The position numbers and the translations under genes are program-made. From Actinomadura craniellae (GTDB lineage: Bacteria; Actinomycetota; Actinomycetes; Streptosporangiales; Streptosporangiaceae): DNA of 64,000 nt. The stretch's first letter is position 1. The number at the start of each line of letters is the position of its first letter. This document shows, piece by piece, positions 26,869 through 34,966 of the stretch. The notes beneath the pieces were generated by a model. The model had not been told where the DNA came from, did not search any database, and saw nothing but the letters and a program-made list of their open reading frames with translations. The stretch covers positions 293,299 to 357,298 of the forward strand of contig NZ_QLYX01000007.1 in the NCBI RefSeq assembly GCF_003289645.1, in the 5' to 3' direction.

Positions 26869-28059
26869 ATGGATCTGGACAGCATCTACCGGGCGGAGTA
26901 CGGCCGGTGCGTGGCCACGCTGACGCGCCTCCTCGGTGACATCGGGCTCGCCGAGGAGGCCGTGCAGGACGCCTTCGCGGTGGCCGTCCACAAGTGGGAT
27001 GAGATGCCACCCAATCCCGGTGCGTGGATCGTGACGACCGCCCGTAACCGGGCGATCGACCGCCTGCGCCGGGAATCCACCCGCCAGGCCCGCCACGCCC
27101 AGGCGCTGCTGCTGCACCGGCCCGACGAGCCGAAGGAGGTGGGACCGGTGCGCGACGACCAGCTCCGCATGATCTTCACCTGCTGCCACCCGGCGCTGTC
27201 TCCGCTCGCGCGGACCGCGCTCACCCTGCGCCTGCTCGGCGGGCTGGAGGTGGCGGAGATCGCGCGGGCCTACCTGGTGCCGGAGGCGACCGTCTCCCAG
27301 CGCATCGTCCGTGCGAAGAAGAAAATACGCGACGCCGGCATCCCCTACCGGGTGCCCGACGCCGCCGCGCTCCCCGATCGGCTGGCGTCGGTGCTCACCG
27401 TGCTCTACCTGGTCTTCAACGAGGGGTACACCTCCATGTCGGGAGAGCTGCTGCGGACGGACCTGTGCCTGGAGGCCGTCCGCCTGGCGAGGGCGCTCGC
27501 CGAGCTGATGCCCGACGAGCCGGAGGCGATCGGGCTGCTGGCGCTGCTCCTGCTCACCGAAGCCCGGCGGCCCGCGCGGGTGGGGCCTTCGGGTGAGCTG
27601 GTGGTGCTCGCGGAGCAGGACCGGTCGTTGTGGAACCGGGAGCTGATCGCCGAGGGGCACGAGCTGGTGCGGTGGTGCCTGCGCCGTGCCCGACCGGGGC
27701 CGTACCAGTTGCAGGCCGCGATCAACGCCGTGCACACCGACGGGCCGGCGACCGACTGGGCGCAGGTGCTGGCGCTCTACGACCAGCTGATGCGACACAC
27801 CCCGACCCCGATCGTGGCGCTCAACCGCGCGGTCGCCGTCGCCGAGGTGCATGGACCGGCGCCGGCGCTGGCCGCCATCGACGAGCTGGACCTGCCGGGC
27901 TATCACCTGCTGCCGGCCACCCGCGCGGACCTGCTCGCCCGCCTCGGCCGTACCGCCGAGGCTGTCGCCGCCTACGACGAGGCGATCACCCTGGCCACGA
28001 ACGACACGGAACGAACCTTCCTGGAGACGCGGCGGGCGCGCCTGACCCCGGACGACTGA
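26869..28059 (+). CDS. RNA polymerase sigma factor, ECF42 group
   Basis: 396-residue sigma factor, long because it carries the ECF42-specific C-terminal TPR-like extension. Region 2 is ARNRAIDRLRRES with GLAEEAVQDAFAVAVHKWDE before it; region 4 is LTLRLLGGLEVAEIARAYLV plus EATVSQRIVRAKKKIRDA. FNEGYTSMSGE (about 184-194) and YQLQAAINAVHTDGPATDW are hallmarks of the extension (DUF6596). It has no anti-sigma factor. It is co-transcribed with the YCII gene, 6 bases upstream, the standard ECF42 pair. Confidence 0.93.
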   Translation: MDLDSIYRAEYGRCVATLTRLLGDIGLAEEAVQDAFAVAVHKWDEMPPNPGAWIVTTARNRAIDRLRRESTRQARHAQALLLHRPDEPKEVGPVRDDQLRMIFTCCHPALSPLARTALTLRLLGGLEVAEIARAYLVPEATVSQRIVRAKKKIRDAGIPYRVPDAAALPDRLASVLTVLYLVFNEGYTSMSGELLRTDLCLEAVRLARALAELMPDEPEAIGLLALLLLTEARRPARVGPSGELVVLAEQDRSLWNRELIAEGHELVRWCLRRARPGPYQLQAAINAVHTDGPATDWAQVLALYDQLMRHTPTPIVALNRAVAVAEVHGPAPALAAIDELDLPGYHLLPATRADLLARLGRTAEAVAAYDEAITLATNDTERTFLETRRARLTPDD

Positions 28060-28083
28060 CCACCGCCCGGCAAGCTCCCCAGG

Positions 28084-29049
28084 TCAGGCCAGGTTTGGCG
28101 GCTCATCACCCGCTTCCTGGATGGGGCCCCTCAAGGCGGTCCCGTCGCGGTGGGCACGGATGAGCGTGATCACGGTGTCGGCGGTGCGGTCGAGATGGCT
28201 GCGGCCGTCGGGCAGGTGTGCCTTCGGGCTGATGTAGCTGGTCTCGCCGAAGTGGGTGGCCGGGTCGAGCCGGTGCACGGTGATCTTTCCGGCGCGGGCG
28301 GCCCGGTTCCATCCACTGAAGAAGAGCAGCCGCCAGCGCGGCGGGAAGATCCATGAGCAGAGCCGCTCGACCCAGTCACCGCCGCTGGTGAGCTGGTGCA
28401 GATGCTGAGCGTGGACGAGATCGTTGGCACCGTTGTGGAACCCGCCGATCGTGATCAGCAGGAGCGGAGCGCGCAGCTGGGTGTGGAGATCTTCGACGGC
28501 GCCGGTGGCGACCTGGGCGCCTCCGCTGTAGCTGAGCAGCACCACGGGTATGCCGCTGTCGGGCCGGTAACCGGCGAGTTGCAGTTGGTCGGCGATCTGG
28601 GCGCCCACGGCGTGGTTGTACAGGGAACGGTACCGGCGGTCGGCGGCGACGAAGACCTGCATGACGTTGTGCAGGAACAGCACGAGACCGATGTGGCCGC
28701 GGAGCCATTCCCACACGGGCCGCTCGACGAGCGGGTCGGCCAGTGGTGAGTAGGGCTGCACCTGGCCCAGCACGCGCAGTTCCGGGGCTCTGGCGATCAG
28801 GGCTTTGACCAGCCTGCCCCCGTCACGGGTGTCGCGGAAACGACGTTTTCCCACGCCGTCCAGATAGACGAGGTAGGCGCCCGGAGGGCGGTCGGGGTCC
28901 GCGCCCCGGGCGTAGGGCATGTTCTGCGGGAGCTCGGCGGTAGGAGTTCGCCAGCCGGTGGTGTAGACCATCACCTCGTAGCGGGCGAGCAGGGCTTCGG
29001 CGAGCAGGACCGGGCCGAGCACCAGGACGAGGATCGGGAGTTCGATCAT
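28084..29049 (-). CDS. Alpha/beta-hydrolase-like protein with N-terminal membrane anchor
   Basis: 321 residues. Residues 1-20 (IELPILVLVLGPVLLAEALL) form one membrane segment, followed by a soluble domain. VVLLSYSGGAQVATGAVEDL (about 164-183) looks like a nucleophile elbow, with serine in SYSGG, and LDPATHFGETSYI and later histidines could complete a triad. I do not recognise a close family. It is the third gene of an operon with a glycosyltransferase (29541) and a small membrane protein (29046), overlapping the latter by four bases. A role in modifying or hydrolysing a glycosylated lipid or metabolite at the membrane is possible but unproven. Confidence 0.75.
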   Translation of the reverse strand: MIELPILVLVLGPVLLAEALLARYEVMVYTTGWRTPTAELPQNMPYARGADPDRPPGAYLVYLDGVGKRRFRDTRDGGRLVKALIARAPELRVLGQVQPYSPLADPLVERPVWEWLRGHIGLVLFLHNVMQVFVAADRRYRSLYNHAVGAQIADQLQLAGYRPDSGIPVVLLSYSGGAQVATGAVEDLHTQLRAPLLLITIGGFHNGANDLVHAQHLHQLTSGGDWVERLCSWIFPPRWRLLFFSGWNRAARAGKITVHRLDPATHFGETSYISPKAHLPDGRSHLDRTADTVITLIRAHRDGTALRGPIQEAGDEPPNLA

Positions 29050-29537
29050 GCGAGCGACCTCCGTATCTCGATGACGCTGATCCGCACGACCAGGCGCCGG
29101 ATGACTTCGACGGCGACGCCGAGCCCGACCCCGGCGGCGGCCACGCAGCCCGCGGCGGCCCACCAGCCCAGGCCCGTCGCCGTGGCGAGCGGGGCGACGA
29201 GGCCGCTCCCGACCGCTACGAAGAGCAACAGGTGCAGCAGGGGCCCGAGCAGCGGGAACGCGAGGATCGCGGCGAAGACCAATGGAGCGACCAGGTCGGG
29301 TGTCCAGGTCAGCACCCTGCCGTCCGGCGGTGGGGCGAACGGCATCAGTTCGGCGAGGGTCCATGCGGTCAGCGGCCACAGCGCGAACACGGTGCCCTCG
29401 ACCACGGCACCGGTGAACAGCAACCCGGCCATCAGCGGCGGTGACACGTCGGACCGGCGGGCCGCCACGGGCAGGGCCCGCCCGACGGCCTCGGACAGCC
29501 CGGCGACCAGCAGCAGGACGGTGACGGCTGGTGACAT
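29046..29537 (-). CDS. Hypothetical membrane protein
   Basis: 163 residues with about four hydrophobic segments (VTVLLLVAGLSEAVGRALPV, AGLLFTGAVVEGTVFALWPL, LVFAAILAFPLLGPLLHLLL, AAAGCVAAAGVGLGVAVEVI). No domain is recognised. It lies three bases after the glycosyltransferase stop and overlaps the next gene by four bases, so it is the middle member of a tightly coupled three-gene operon. Confidence 0.75.
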   Translation of the reverse strand: MSPAVTVLLLVAGLSEAVGRALPVAARRSDVSPPLMAGLLFTGAVVEGTVFALWPLTAWTLAELMPFAPPPDGRVLTWTPDLVAPLVFAAILAFPLLGPLLHLLLFVAVGSGLVAPLATATGLGWWAAAGCVAAAGVGLGVAVEVIRRLVVRISVIEIRRSLA

Positions 29538-29540
29538 CGG

Positions 29541-30761
29541 TCAGCGCTCCCTTGGCGAATCGGCCAGGCCCGGCCGGGTGGCCCGGGTGAACCGGCGCAG
29601 GCGGCGCTCCAGTTCGTCGGCGGCGCGCAGGTATCCGCCGGCCTCGCGCTGGGCGACCTGCAGGGTGGCCGCCGCGGCCTTGAAACGCGGCTCGTCGAGG
29701 AGGCGGCGGGCGAGGGCGTGCACGGCTTCCGCCGCGGCGTCCTGGGGTCGGATCGACAGGCCCACGCCGAGCTCGGCGACCCGCCGGGCCACCAGCGGCT
29801 GATCCGCGGCGTGCGGGACCACCAGCATCGGAACCCCGGCGTACATGGCCTCGTTGACGCTGTTCATTCCGCCGTGCGTGACGAACAGCGCGGCACGCTC
29901 CAGCACCTCCAGTTGCGGCAGGAAGCGGCGGGCGAGCACGTTGGCCGGCAGCGGCCCCAGTGCGGCCGGATCGGTGTGCCCGGTGGAGATGATCACCGTG
30001 CCGCCCAGGGGTGCGAGCCCGACGGCGAAGTCGCGCAGCAACCGGCCGGAGTCGATGAGCGTGCCCAGCGAGGCGTACAGCACCGGGGCCCGCAGGTGGT
30101 CGGCCGGGAACGACGGGTCGGGCGGACGGGCGCCGATGCTCGGGCCGACGAACCGGTACGACGCGTCGAAGGTGCCGGCGCCGGGCTGGAACGCGCTCGA
30201 GGTGTAGACCAGGTTGAGCGGCTGGCGTATGTTCGCCCAGTCGTGCAGGGGCAACCCACGGGTGTCGTAGCGACGGTACAGCTCCCACCGTGACCGTGTG
30301 TAGCTCCGGACGTTGCGGGGGCTGGTCGCCGCTGCGGTCAGCAGTTCCCGCGAGGCGTGGGTGGGGCTGGGCGTGTGCCGGTTGAAGGCGAATGTGGTGA
30401 ACGACGATGCCGCGGGCACGCCGAGTTCGCGGGCGGCGACCGCGCCCCAGGGGCAGGTGGAGCCGTGCACGATCAGGTCGGGCCGGACCCGGCGCAGCTC
30501 GGAGAGCACGGCGGGCAGCACGTCGAGGGCGGTGCGCGCGAGCGCGTCCAGCAGCGTGACCGGTGTCGGCGGATCGGGGAGCGGCCGGTCGCTCTCGGGG
30601 TAGCGGTGCACGGTCGCGCCGGTGGCCTCGATCTCCTTCGCGAACGCGGGCGAGGTGTGGTACGTGACGGAGTGGCCACGGCGCACGAGCTCGGCGACGA
30701 CCGGCAGCGTCGGATTGACGTGCCCACGCATGGCGATGTTGAGGAACGCGATGGTGCTCAC
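29541..30761 (-). CDS. UDP-glycosyltransferase, macrolide (MGT) family
   Basis: 406-residue GT1-family enzyme of the GT-B fold. The N-terminal acceptor domain begins IAFLNIAMRGHVNPTLPVVA, with the catalytic-type histidine in GHVNP. The C-terminal donor domain has FLPQLEVLERAALFVTHGGM and NSVNEAMYAGVPMLVVPHAA, then DQP, the UDP-sugar binding signature. MGT enzymes inactivate macrolides and other drugs by glycosylation or decorate natural products; the acceptor here is unknown. The start is GTG 30761 behind GGGTGG. The upstream region has TGTCACA-16 bases-GGTC, the same motif as in front of sigJ (2796), so the operon may belong to that ECF41 regulon. Confidence 0.9.
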   Translation of the reverse strand: MSTIAFLNIAMRGHVNPTLPVVAELVRRGHSVTYHTSPAFAKEIEATGATVHRYPESDRPLPDPPTPVTLLDALARTALDVLPAVLSELRRVRPDLIVHGSTCPWGAVAARELGVPAASSFTTFAFNRHTPSPTHASRELLTAAATSPRNVRSYTRSRWELYRRYDTRGLPLHDWANIRQPLNLVYTSSAFQPGAGTFDASYRFVGPSIGARPPDPSFPADHLRAPVLYASLGTLIDSGRLLRDFAVGLAPLGGTVIISTGHTDPAALGPLPANVLARRFLPQLEVLERAALFVTHGGMNSVNEAMYAGVPMLVVPHAADQPLVARRVAELGVGLSIRPQDAAAEAVHALARRLLDEPRFKAAAATLQVAQREAGGYLRAADELERRLRRFTRATRPGLADSPRER

Positions 30762-30798
30762 CGGCCACCCCCCGAATCGGTATTCATCTCCTGGCTAC

Positions 30799-30825
30799 GA
30801 CCAGACGGCCACCGGATTTGTGACA
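30799..30825 (-). promoter_or_regulatory. ECF41-type promoter of the glycosyltransferase operon
   Basis: On the minus strand TGTCACA (30825 down to 30819), 16 bases, then GGTC (30802 down to 30799). Spacing and both boxes equal those of the sigJ promoter at 2733-2759, and the distance to the start codon (37 bases) is nearly the same. Confidence 0.6.
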
Positions 30826-30931
30826 GGTTCGGCCTAACTATTCGGTGAAGCCGTCCCGCTCGACGTCACCAACGCCCGGATCATCGGCCTGGGCGGCGAA
30901 CCGTCCGCGGGGGTGCCGCGTCTGATCCGGT

Positions 30932-31642
30932 ATGGAGGAGCTCTCGGCCGACCAGAGATTGATCTTCAATGCGGTGCGCGACACCACCCGGATCCTGGTC
31001 CTCGGCTGGGTCGCGGCGATCGCCGTGCTGGCCGCCAAGCTGCTCGGCGGCAAGGACACGATCGGCTACTCAGGGATCGAGTTGAACGTCCGGCACGCCT
31101 GGGTGCTGCTCGCCGTCATCTCCCTGATGCACGTGTTCAAGGGCCTCTTCATCGTGCGGCACCTCCAGGAACACTCCTGGGGCGGCACCACCGCCGAGGA
31201 GGACGAGAAGCTGTTCAAGGCGATCAGGGCCGAGGGCAACCCCCTGGTCCACGGGTTGCGGCCGCGCCGGCTGACGGCCAGGCCGGTCGCCCGGATGGAC
31301 CCGGCGGACCCGTCGTACTGGGCGGCGTACCTGTTCCAGATCATGACGTTCGTCGCGGTGCTCCCCTGGGCCTACGAGCGCGGGCACGTGACCTGGCCGG
31401 ACGGCACGGCCCTGTGGCTGCCGGTCCTGGCCACCCTGGTCTTCCTGGGCCTGAACTGGCAGATCGGATCGCGGTGGCTGGCCGCGGTGGGAGATCTGCA
31501 GCCCCGCTCGGCCCAGGTCCAGGGGCGGCCGGTCGCACCGGTCGTCAGGGGCTTCGGCATGGTGCTGGCCCTCGTGGTGTTCGCCATCTCGCTGCCCGGA
31601 CGGATCATCCTCTTCCCGTTCCTGTTCCGCCCGGTCTCCTGA
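30932..31642 (+). CDS. Hypothetical integral membrane protein
   Basis: 236 residues. Hydrophobic segments are ILVLGWVAAIAVLAAKLLGG (about 21-40), HAWVLLAVISLMHVFKGLFI (about 55-74), AAYLFQIMTFVAVLPWAY (about 130-147), LWLPVLATLVFLGLNWQIG (about 162-180) and GMVLALVVFAISLPGRIILF near the end. No known domain is recognised. The ATG at 30932 has no clear ribosome-binding site. Immediately upstream (30841-30931) an open stretch encodes FGEAVPLDVTNARIIGLGGE, which resembles a truncated enzyme N-terminus, so the region has been rearranged. Confidence 0.7.
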   Translation: MEELSADQRLIFNAVRDTTRILVLGWVAAIAVLAAKLLGGKDTIGYSGIELNVRHAWVLLAVISLMHVFKGLFIVRHLQEHSWGGTTAEEDEKLFKAIRAEGNPLVHGLRPRRLTARPVARMDPADPSYWAAYLFQIMTFVAVLPWAYERGHVTWPDGTALWLPVLATLVFLGLNWQIGSRWLAAVGDLQPRSAQVQGRPVAPVVRGFGMVLALVVFAISLPGRIILFPFLFRPVS

Positions 31643-31644
31643 CG

Positions 31645-31805
31645 CCGGGCCCGCCGGTCATGTCCTCGGTGACGCCCATGGCGGTGTTGCCGGCGCTTTT
31701 ACCGACGCCACCGCCGAGGAGACGCCCGACAACTTCACCTACGGCCTGGAACGCGTCCTGGACGGCATCGAGACCTACATCCGCACCCACTCCCGACACC
31801 ACTGA
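31645..31805 (+). pseudogene. Remnant of a TetR-family gene (C-terminal end)
   Basis: In one frame the DNA encodes GAFTDATAEETPDNFTYGLE then RVLDGIETYIRTHS before a TGA at 31803-31805. This is the characteristic last helix of TetR_C-type repressors (NFxYGLERVLDGIExxI). There is no start codon with a DNA-binding domain upstream; the frame emerges from the end of the membrane-protein gene. The rest of 31643-31942 holds only the promoter of the LLM gene. Confidence 0.7.
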
Positions 31806-31942
31806 TACGGGGATTCAACAGGGGTTCGGCGGAAGATGAGGCGGGCGGCGGCCCTGGCCTGAGCGGCGACCGCCCGGGGGCTAGGGTTTTCCGTGGTGAC
31901 ACCGCTGACAGGAGCATTCGAACCGGAGGGAAGGGGACACTG

Positions 31943-32803
31943 ATGGAGCTCTCTGGGGTGGGGATCTGGAGCCAGCAGCTGCGCTACGGGGACCGGGGCG
32001 AAGCCGCCGACGCGGCCGCGGAGCTCGAGGAGCTGGGCTTCAGCGCGCTGTGGGTGCCGGACGTCGGCGGGCCGGTGTTCGACGCGGTCGGCCGGCTGCT
32101 GGGCGCGACCCGCCGGGCGGTCGTCGCGACCGGAATCCTGAACCTGTGGATGCACGAGCCGGCGGACGCCGCGGCCTCGTACGCGTCGTTGACGGCCGCG
32201 CACGGCGACCGGTTCCTGATGGGCATCGGGGTGAGCCACGCCCCACTGATCGACGCCGCCGAGCCCGGCCGGTACCGGCGCCCGCTGGCGGCGATGACGG
32301 GTTTCCTGGACGGCCTCGACGCCGCGGACCCGCCGGTGCCCGCCAAGCAGCGCGTGCTGGCCGCGCTGGGCCCGAAGATGCTGGCGCTGGCGGCGGAGCG
32401 GGCCCGAGGGGTCCACCCCTACCTCGTCACGCCGGAGCACACCCGGCAGGCCCGTGCGGTGCTGGGCGCGGGCCCGCTCGTCCTCCCGGAGCAGACGGTG
32501 ATCCTGTGCTCCGGGGCCGACGAGGCCCGCGCGATCGGGACCGGCTGGTTGCGCGGCTATCTCAGCCTTCCCAACTACGCCAACAACCTGCTGCGGCTGG
32601 GTTTCACCCAGGAGGAGCTGACGTCGGTGAGCGACCGCCTGTTCGACGCCCTGATCGCCTGGGGCGACGAGGAGGCGATCAAACGCCGGGTGGACGAGCA
32701 CCGGGCCGCCGGCGCCGACCACGTCTGCGTGCAGGTACTCACCGCCGACGCGGACACCTTCCCCCGGGAGCAGTGGCGCCGGCTGGGCGCCGCCCTGCGC
32801 TGA
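31943..32803 (+). CDS. LLM-class F420-dependent oxidoreductase (TIGR03620-like)
   Basis: 286-residue luciferase-like monooxygenase fold protein. The start GVGIWSQQLRYGDRGEAADA, then ELEELGFSALWVPDVGG and the later YASLTAAHGDRFLMGIGVSH are typical of the actinobacterial TIGR03620 group that uses coenzyme F420. The substrate is unknown. It has a good ribosome-binding site (GGAGGGAAGGGG at 31924-31935). It is a single-gene unit; a truncated TetR gene precedes it, which may once have been its regulator. Confidence 0.87.
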   Translation: MELSGVGIWSQQLRYGDRGEAADAAAELEELGFSALWVPDVGGPVFDAVGRLLGATRRAVVATGILNLWMHEPADAAASYASLTAAHGDRFLMGIGVSHAPLIDAAEPGRYRRPLAAMTGFLDGLDAADPPVPAKQRVLAALGPKMLALAAERARGVHPYLVTPEHTRQARAVLGAGPLVLPEQTVILCSGADEARAIGTGWLRGYLSLPNYANNLLRLGFTQEELTSVSDRLFDALIAWGDEEAIKRRVDEHRAAGADHVCVQVLTADADTFPREQWRRLGAALR

Positions 32804-32839
32804 CCTCCGGCGGGGCGGGACGGCTGCCAGGAGGGCCGC

Positions 32840-33271
32840 TCAGAGCAGGGCCGACACGGTGAACAGCAGACCGAACAGGCCCAGGAATATTCCGAAGACG
32901 GTCATGATGATCGCGGTGACCATCTCGGCGGTGTGCATCTCGCGCACCACGAACCGGCCGGGGTCGGCGGGCTCGTACATCACGGTGACGTCGGCGCCCT
33001 CCCGAAACCGGTACCCGCCCCGCCCGGCCGGGGATGTCCGCTCCAGTTCGGCGCCTTCCAGGGTCCGGTAACGCACCGTCGGGAAGTGGTACGTGCCCAT
33101 GGAGTCGCGGATCGGCCCCCGTTCCCGGCGGCCTCCCACGACCACACCGGGCACCCGGACGGCGCGCGCCGTGAACGCGTTGTTCCGGATGAGTGTGCGG
33201 GTCGCCAGGACGACCATCAATGCGCCTGTCAGTACGAAGGCCGCGGGGACGGCCACCTCAACCCAGTGCAT
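32840..33271 (-). CDS. DUF3592-type membrane protein
   Basis: 143 residues: one membrane segment at the N-terminus (VAVPAAFVLTGALMVVLATR), a central soluble beta-rich domain with FPTVRYRTLEGAELE and VTVMYEPADPGRFVV, and a C-terminal membrane segment (IIMTVFGIFLGLFGLLFTVS). This is the DUF3592 architecture. Function unknown. ATG 33271 is taken, as homology starts there. It shares the strand with the fabF-type gene downstream of 33301 but is placed behind it, 29 bases away. Confidence 0.78.
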   Translation of the reverse strand: MHWVEVAVPAAFVLTGALMVVLATRTLIRNNAFTARAVRVPGVVVGGRRERGPIRDSMGTYHFPTVRYRTLEGAELERTSPAGRGGYRFREGADVTVMYEPADPGRFVVREMHTAEMVTAIIMTVFGIFLGLFGLLFTVSALL

Positions 33272-33300
33272 GCCCCCAGCATGGACGATCCCGGCCCGGT

Positions 33301-34527
33301 TCAGGGCGCGGCGGTGAAGGCCAGGGAGGCGTTGTGGCCGCCGAAGCCGAAGGAGTTGGTCATCGCCGCCGCCCACCGGCCCCGGCGGGGCCGTCCGGTG
33401 ACGATGTCGAGCTTGACCTCGGGGTCCAGGTCCTCCAGGTTCCGGACGGCGGGGATCGCCCCGTCCCGCAGGGCGAGGATCGTGGCCAGCGCGCCCACCG
33501 CCCCGGCGGCCCCGCACAGGTGCCCGGTCATCGACTTGACGGCGGTGATCGCGGGGTGCGTCCCCAGCGCCTCGGCGATCGAGCGGGCCTCCGTCAGGTC
33601 GCCGGTCGGGGTGGCGGTGGCGTGCGCGTTCACGTGCCCGACGTCCAGCGGGTCGAGCCCGGCCGAGGACAGGGCCATCCGCATCGCGCGCACCTGACCG
33701 GCCGAGTCGGCGGAGGTGATGTGGTGGGCGTCGGAGGTGGTTCCCGCGCCGGCCAGCGTGGCGTGCACCCGGGCGCCGCGGGCCGCGGCGAACTCCTCGC
33801 GTTCCAGGACGACCAGGGCGGCCCCCTCACCGAGGACGAAACCGTCGCGCCCGGTGTCGAAGGGCCGGGACGCCTCCTGCGGGGTGTCGTTGCGCTTGGA
33901 CAGGGCCCGGGCCTGGGCGAACCCGGCGAGGGTGAGGGGGTGCACGCACGCTTCGGCACCGCCGGCGATCACCACGTCGGCGCGGCCGAGCCGGATGAGG
34001 TCCAGGCCCATCGCGATCGCCTCGGAGCCGGAGGCGCAGGCGCTCACCGGCGTGTGGGCGCCGCCCCGGGCGCCGAACTCGATGCTGACCGTGGCCGCGG
34101 GCCCGTTGGGCATCAGCATGGGGACCGTGTAGGGCGAGACCTTCCATGCCCCGGCCTGCTCCAGCACGTCGTCCTGGGCGAGTGTGGTCCGGGCCCCGCC
34201 GACGCCGGTGCCGATGACCACCGCCAGGCGCTCGGGTTCGACCTCGGGGGCTCCGGCGTTCGCCCACGCCTCCCGGGCCGCGACGAGGGCGGCCTGCTGG
34301 CAGCGGTCCAGCCGGCGGGCCGGCACCCGGCCCAGCACCTCGGCGGGGTCCACCTGCATCCGCCCGGCGATCCGCACGGGCAGGCCCTCGGCCCAGTCCT
34401 CCTCGATCAGGGTGATGCCTGATCGTCCCTCCAGCATGCCGGCCCACGTCGTGTCCGCGTCCCCGCCCAGCGGCGTGGTGGCGCCGAGCCCGGTGACCGA
34501 GGCGCCCGCCTGCATCCCGTCTTTCAT
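33301..34527 (-). CDS. fabF: Beta-ketoacyl-ACP synthase II (FabF/KAS II type)
   Basis: 408-residue condensing enzyme. The active-site cysteine is in PVSACASGSEA (about 163-173), the two histidines in NAHATATPTGD and KSMTGHLCGAAGAV. GFVLGEGAALVVLE and the end MTNSFGFGGHNASLAF are also typical. It extends an acyl-ACP by two carbons with malonyl-ACP. Neither an acyl carrier protein nor other fatty acid or polyketide genes are adjacent, so it is a stand-alone copy. The ATG at 34527 has AAGGG six bases upstream; a TTG directly before it is also possible. Confidence 0.92.
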   Translation of the reverse strand: MKDGMQAGASVTGLGATTPLGGDADTTWAGMLEGRSGITLIEEDWAEGLPVRIAGRMQVDPAEVLGRVPARRLDRCQQAALVAAREAWANAGAPEVEPERLAVVIGTGVGGARTTLAQDDVLEQAGAWKVSPYTVPMLMPNGPAATVSIEFGARGGAHTPVSACASGSEAIAMGLDLIRLGRADVVIAGGAEACVHPLTLAGFAQARALSKRNDTPQEASRPFDTGRDGFVLGEGAALVVLEREEFAAARGARVHATLAGAGTTSDAHHITSADSAGQVRAMRMALSSAGLDPLDVGHVNAHATATPTGDLTEARSIAEALGTHPAITAVKSMTGHLCGAAGAVGALATILALRDGAIPAVRNLEDLDPEVKLDIVTGRPRRGRWAAAMTNSFGFGGHNASLAFTAAP

Positions 34528-34855
34528 CAACGACCCTTCTCATCCCCGGATACGCCCCCGCCGGGCGATGCCGCCGGAGTGTGCTCCAGTACAACGGTGC
34601 CAGGGTGCGGCCACGGTGACAGGTGATCTGATCAACGAAAATGTCGCGGGAGATTTGTCCGGCCTGGAACGCGGCAATGCCTGCGGTCACCGCGTCCCGC
34701 ACCGGGGCGGACGGCTGCCGGCGCGGTGCGCAGCGCCCCGCCTTCCCGTCAAGGGTTTCAACAGCACGTTGAGGGTTGAGGGTGCTGATCCCCAATATCG
34801 GCGGCCGAATAGCCGGCAAACCCTCTAGTAGTTAATCAATGGAACACTTGAAGGC
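34528..34855. other. Gene-free region between fabF and the UvrA-like gene
   Basis: About 330 bases between divergent genes. It contains the fabF promoter side and, near 34768-34781, a tandem GTTGAGG-GTTGAGG. An open stretch on the minus strand (about 34580-34700, with FQAGQISRDIFVDQIT) has coding-like character but no start and is not recognised. No RNA gene is visible. Confidence 0.5.
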
Positions 34856-34966
34856 ATGGATGTCGGCGGCAGCAGGACGACGCTCCTGTACCGGGGTACC
34901 GCTGTGCGCCCGTCCAGGATTTCCCGCGCAACCCACCGACCAGCTGAGGATGGAAGAACTCCGTGA
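34856..34966 (+). CDS. Possible upstream frame coupled to the UvrA-like gene
   Basis: A 36-codon frame starting ATG 34856 (GAAGG just upstream, but only one base away) and ending with TGA that overlaps the GTG start of the next gene (GTGA). Its product, beginning MDVGGSRTTLLYRGTAVRPS, resembles nothing known. The overlap could couple translation. A small palindrome GTACC-GG-GGTAC lies inside at 34888-34899. It may be chance. Confidence 0.3.
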   Translation: MDVGGSRTTLLYRGTAVRPSRISRATHRPAEDGRTP

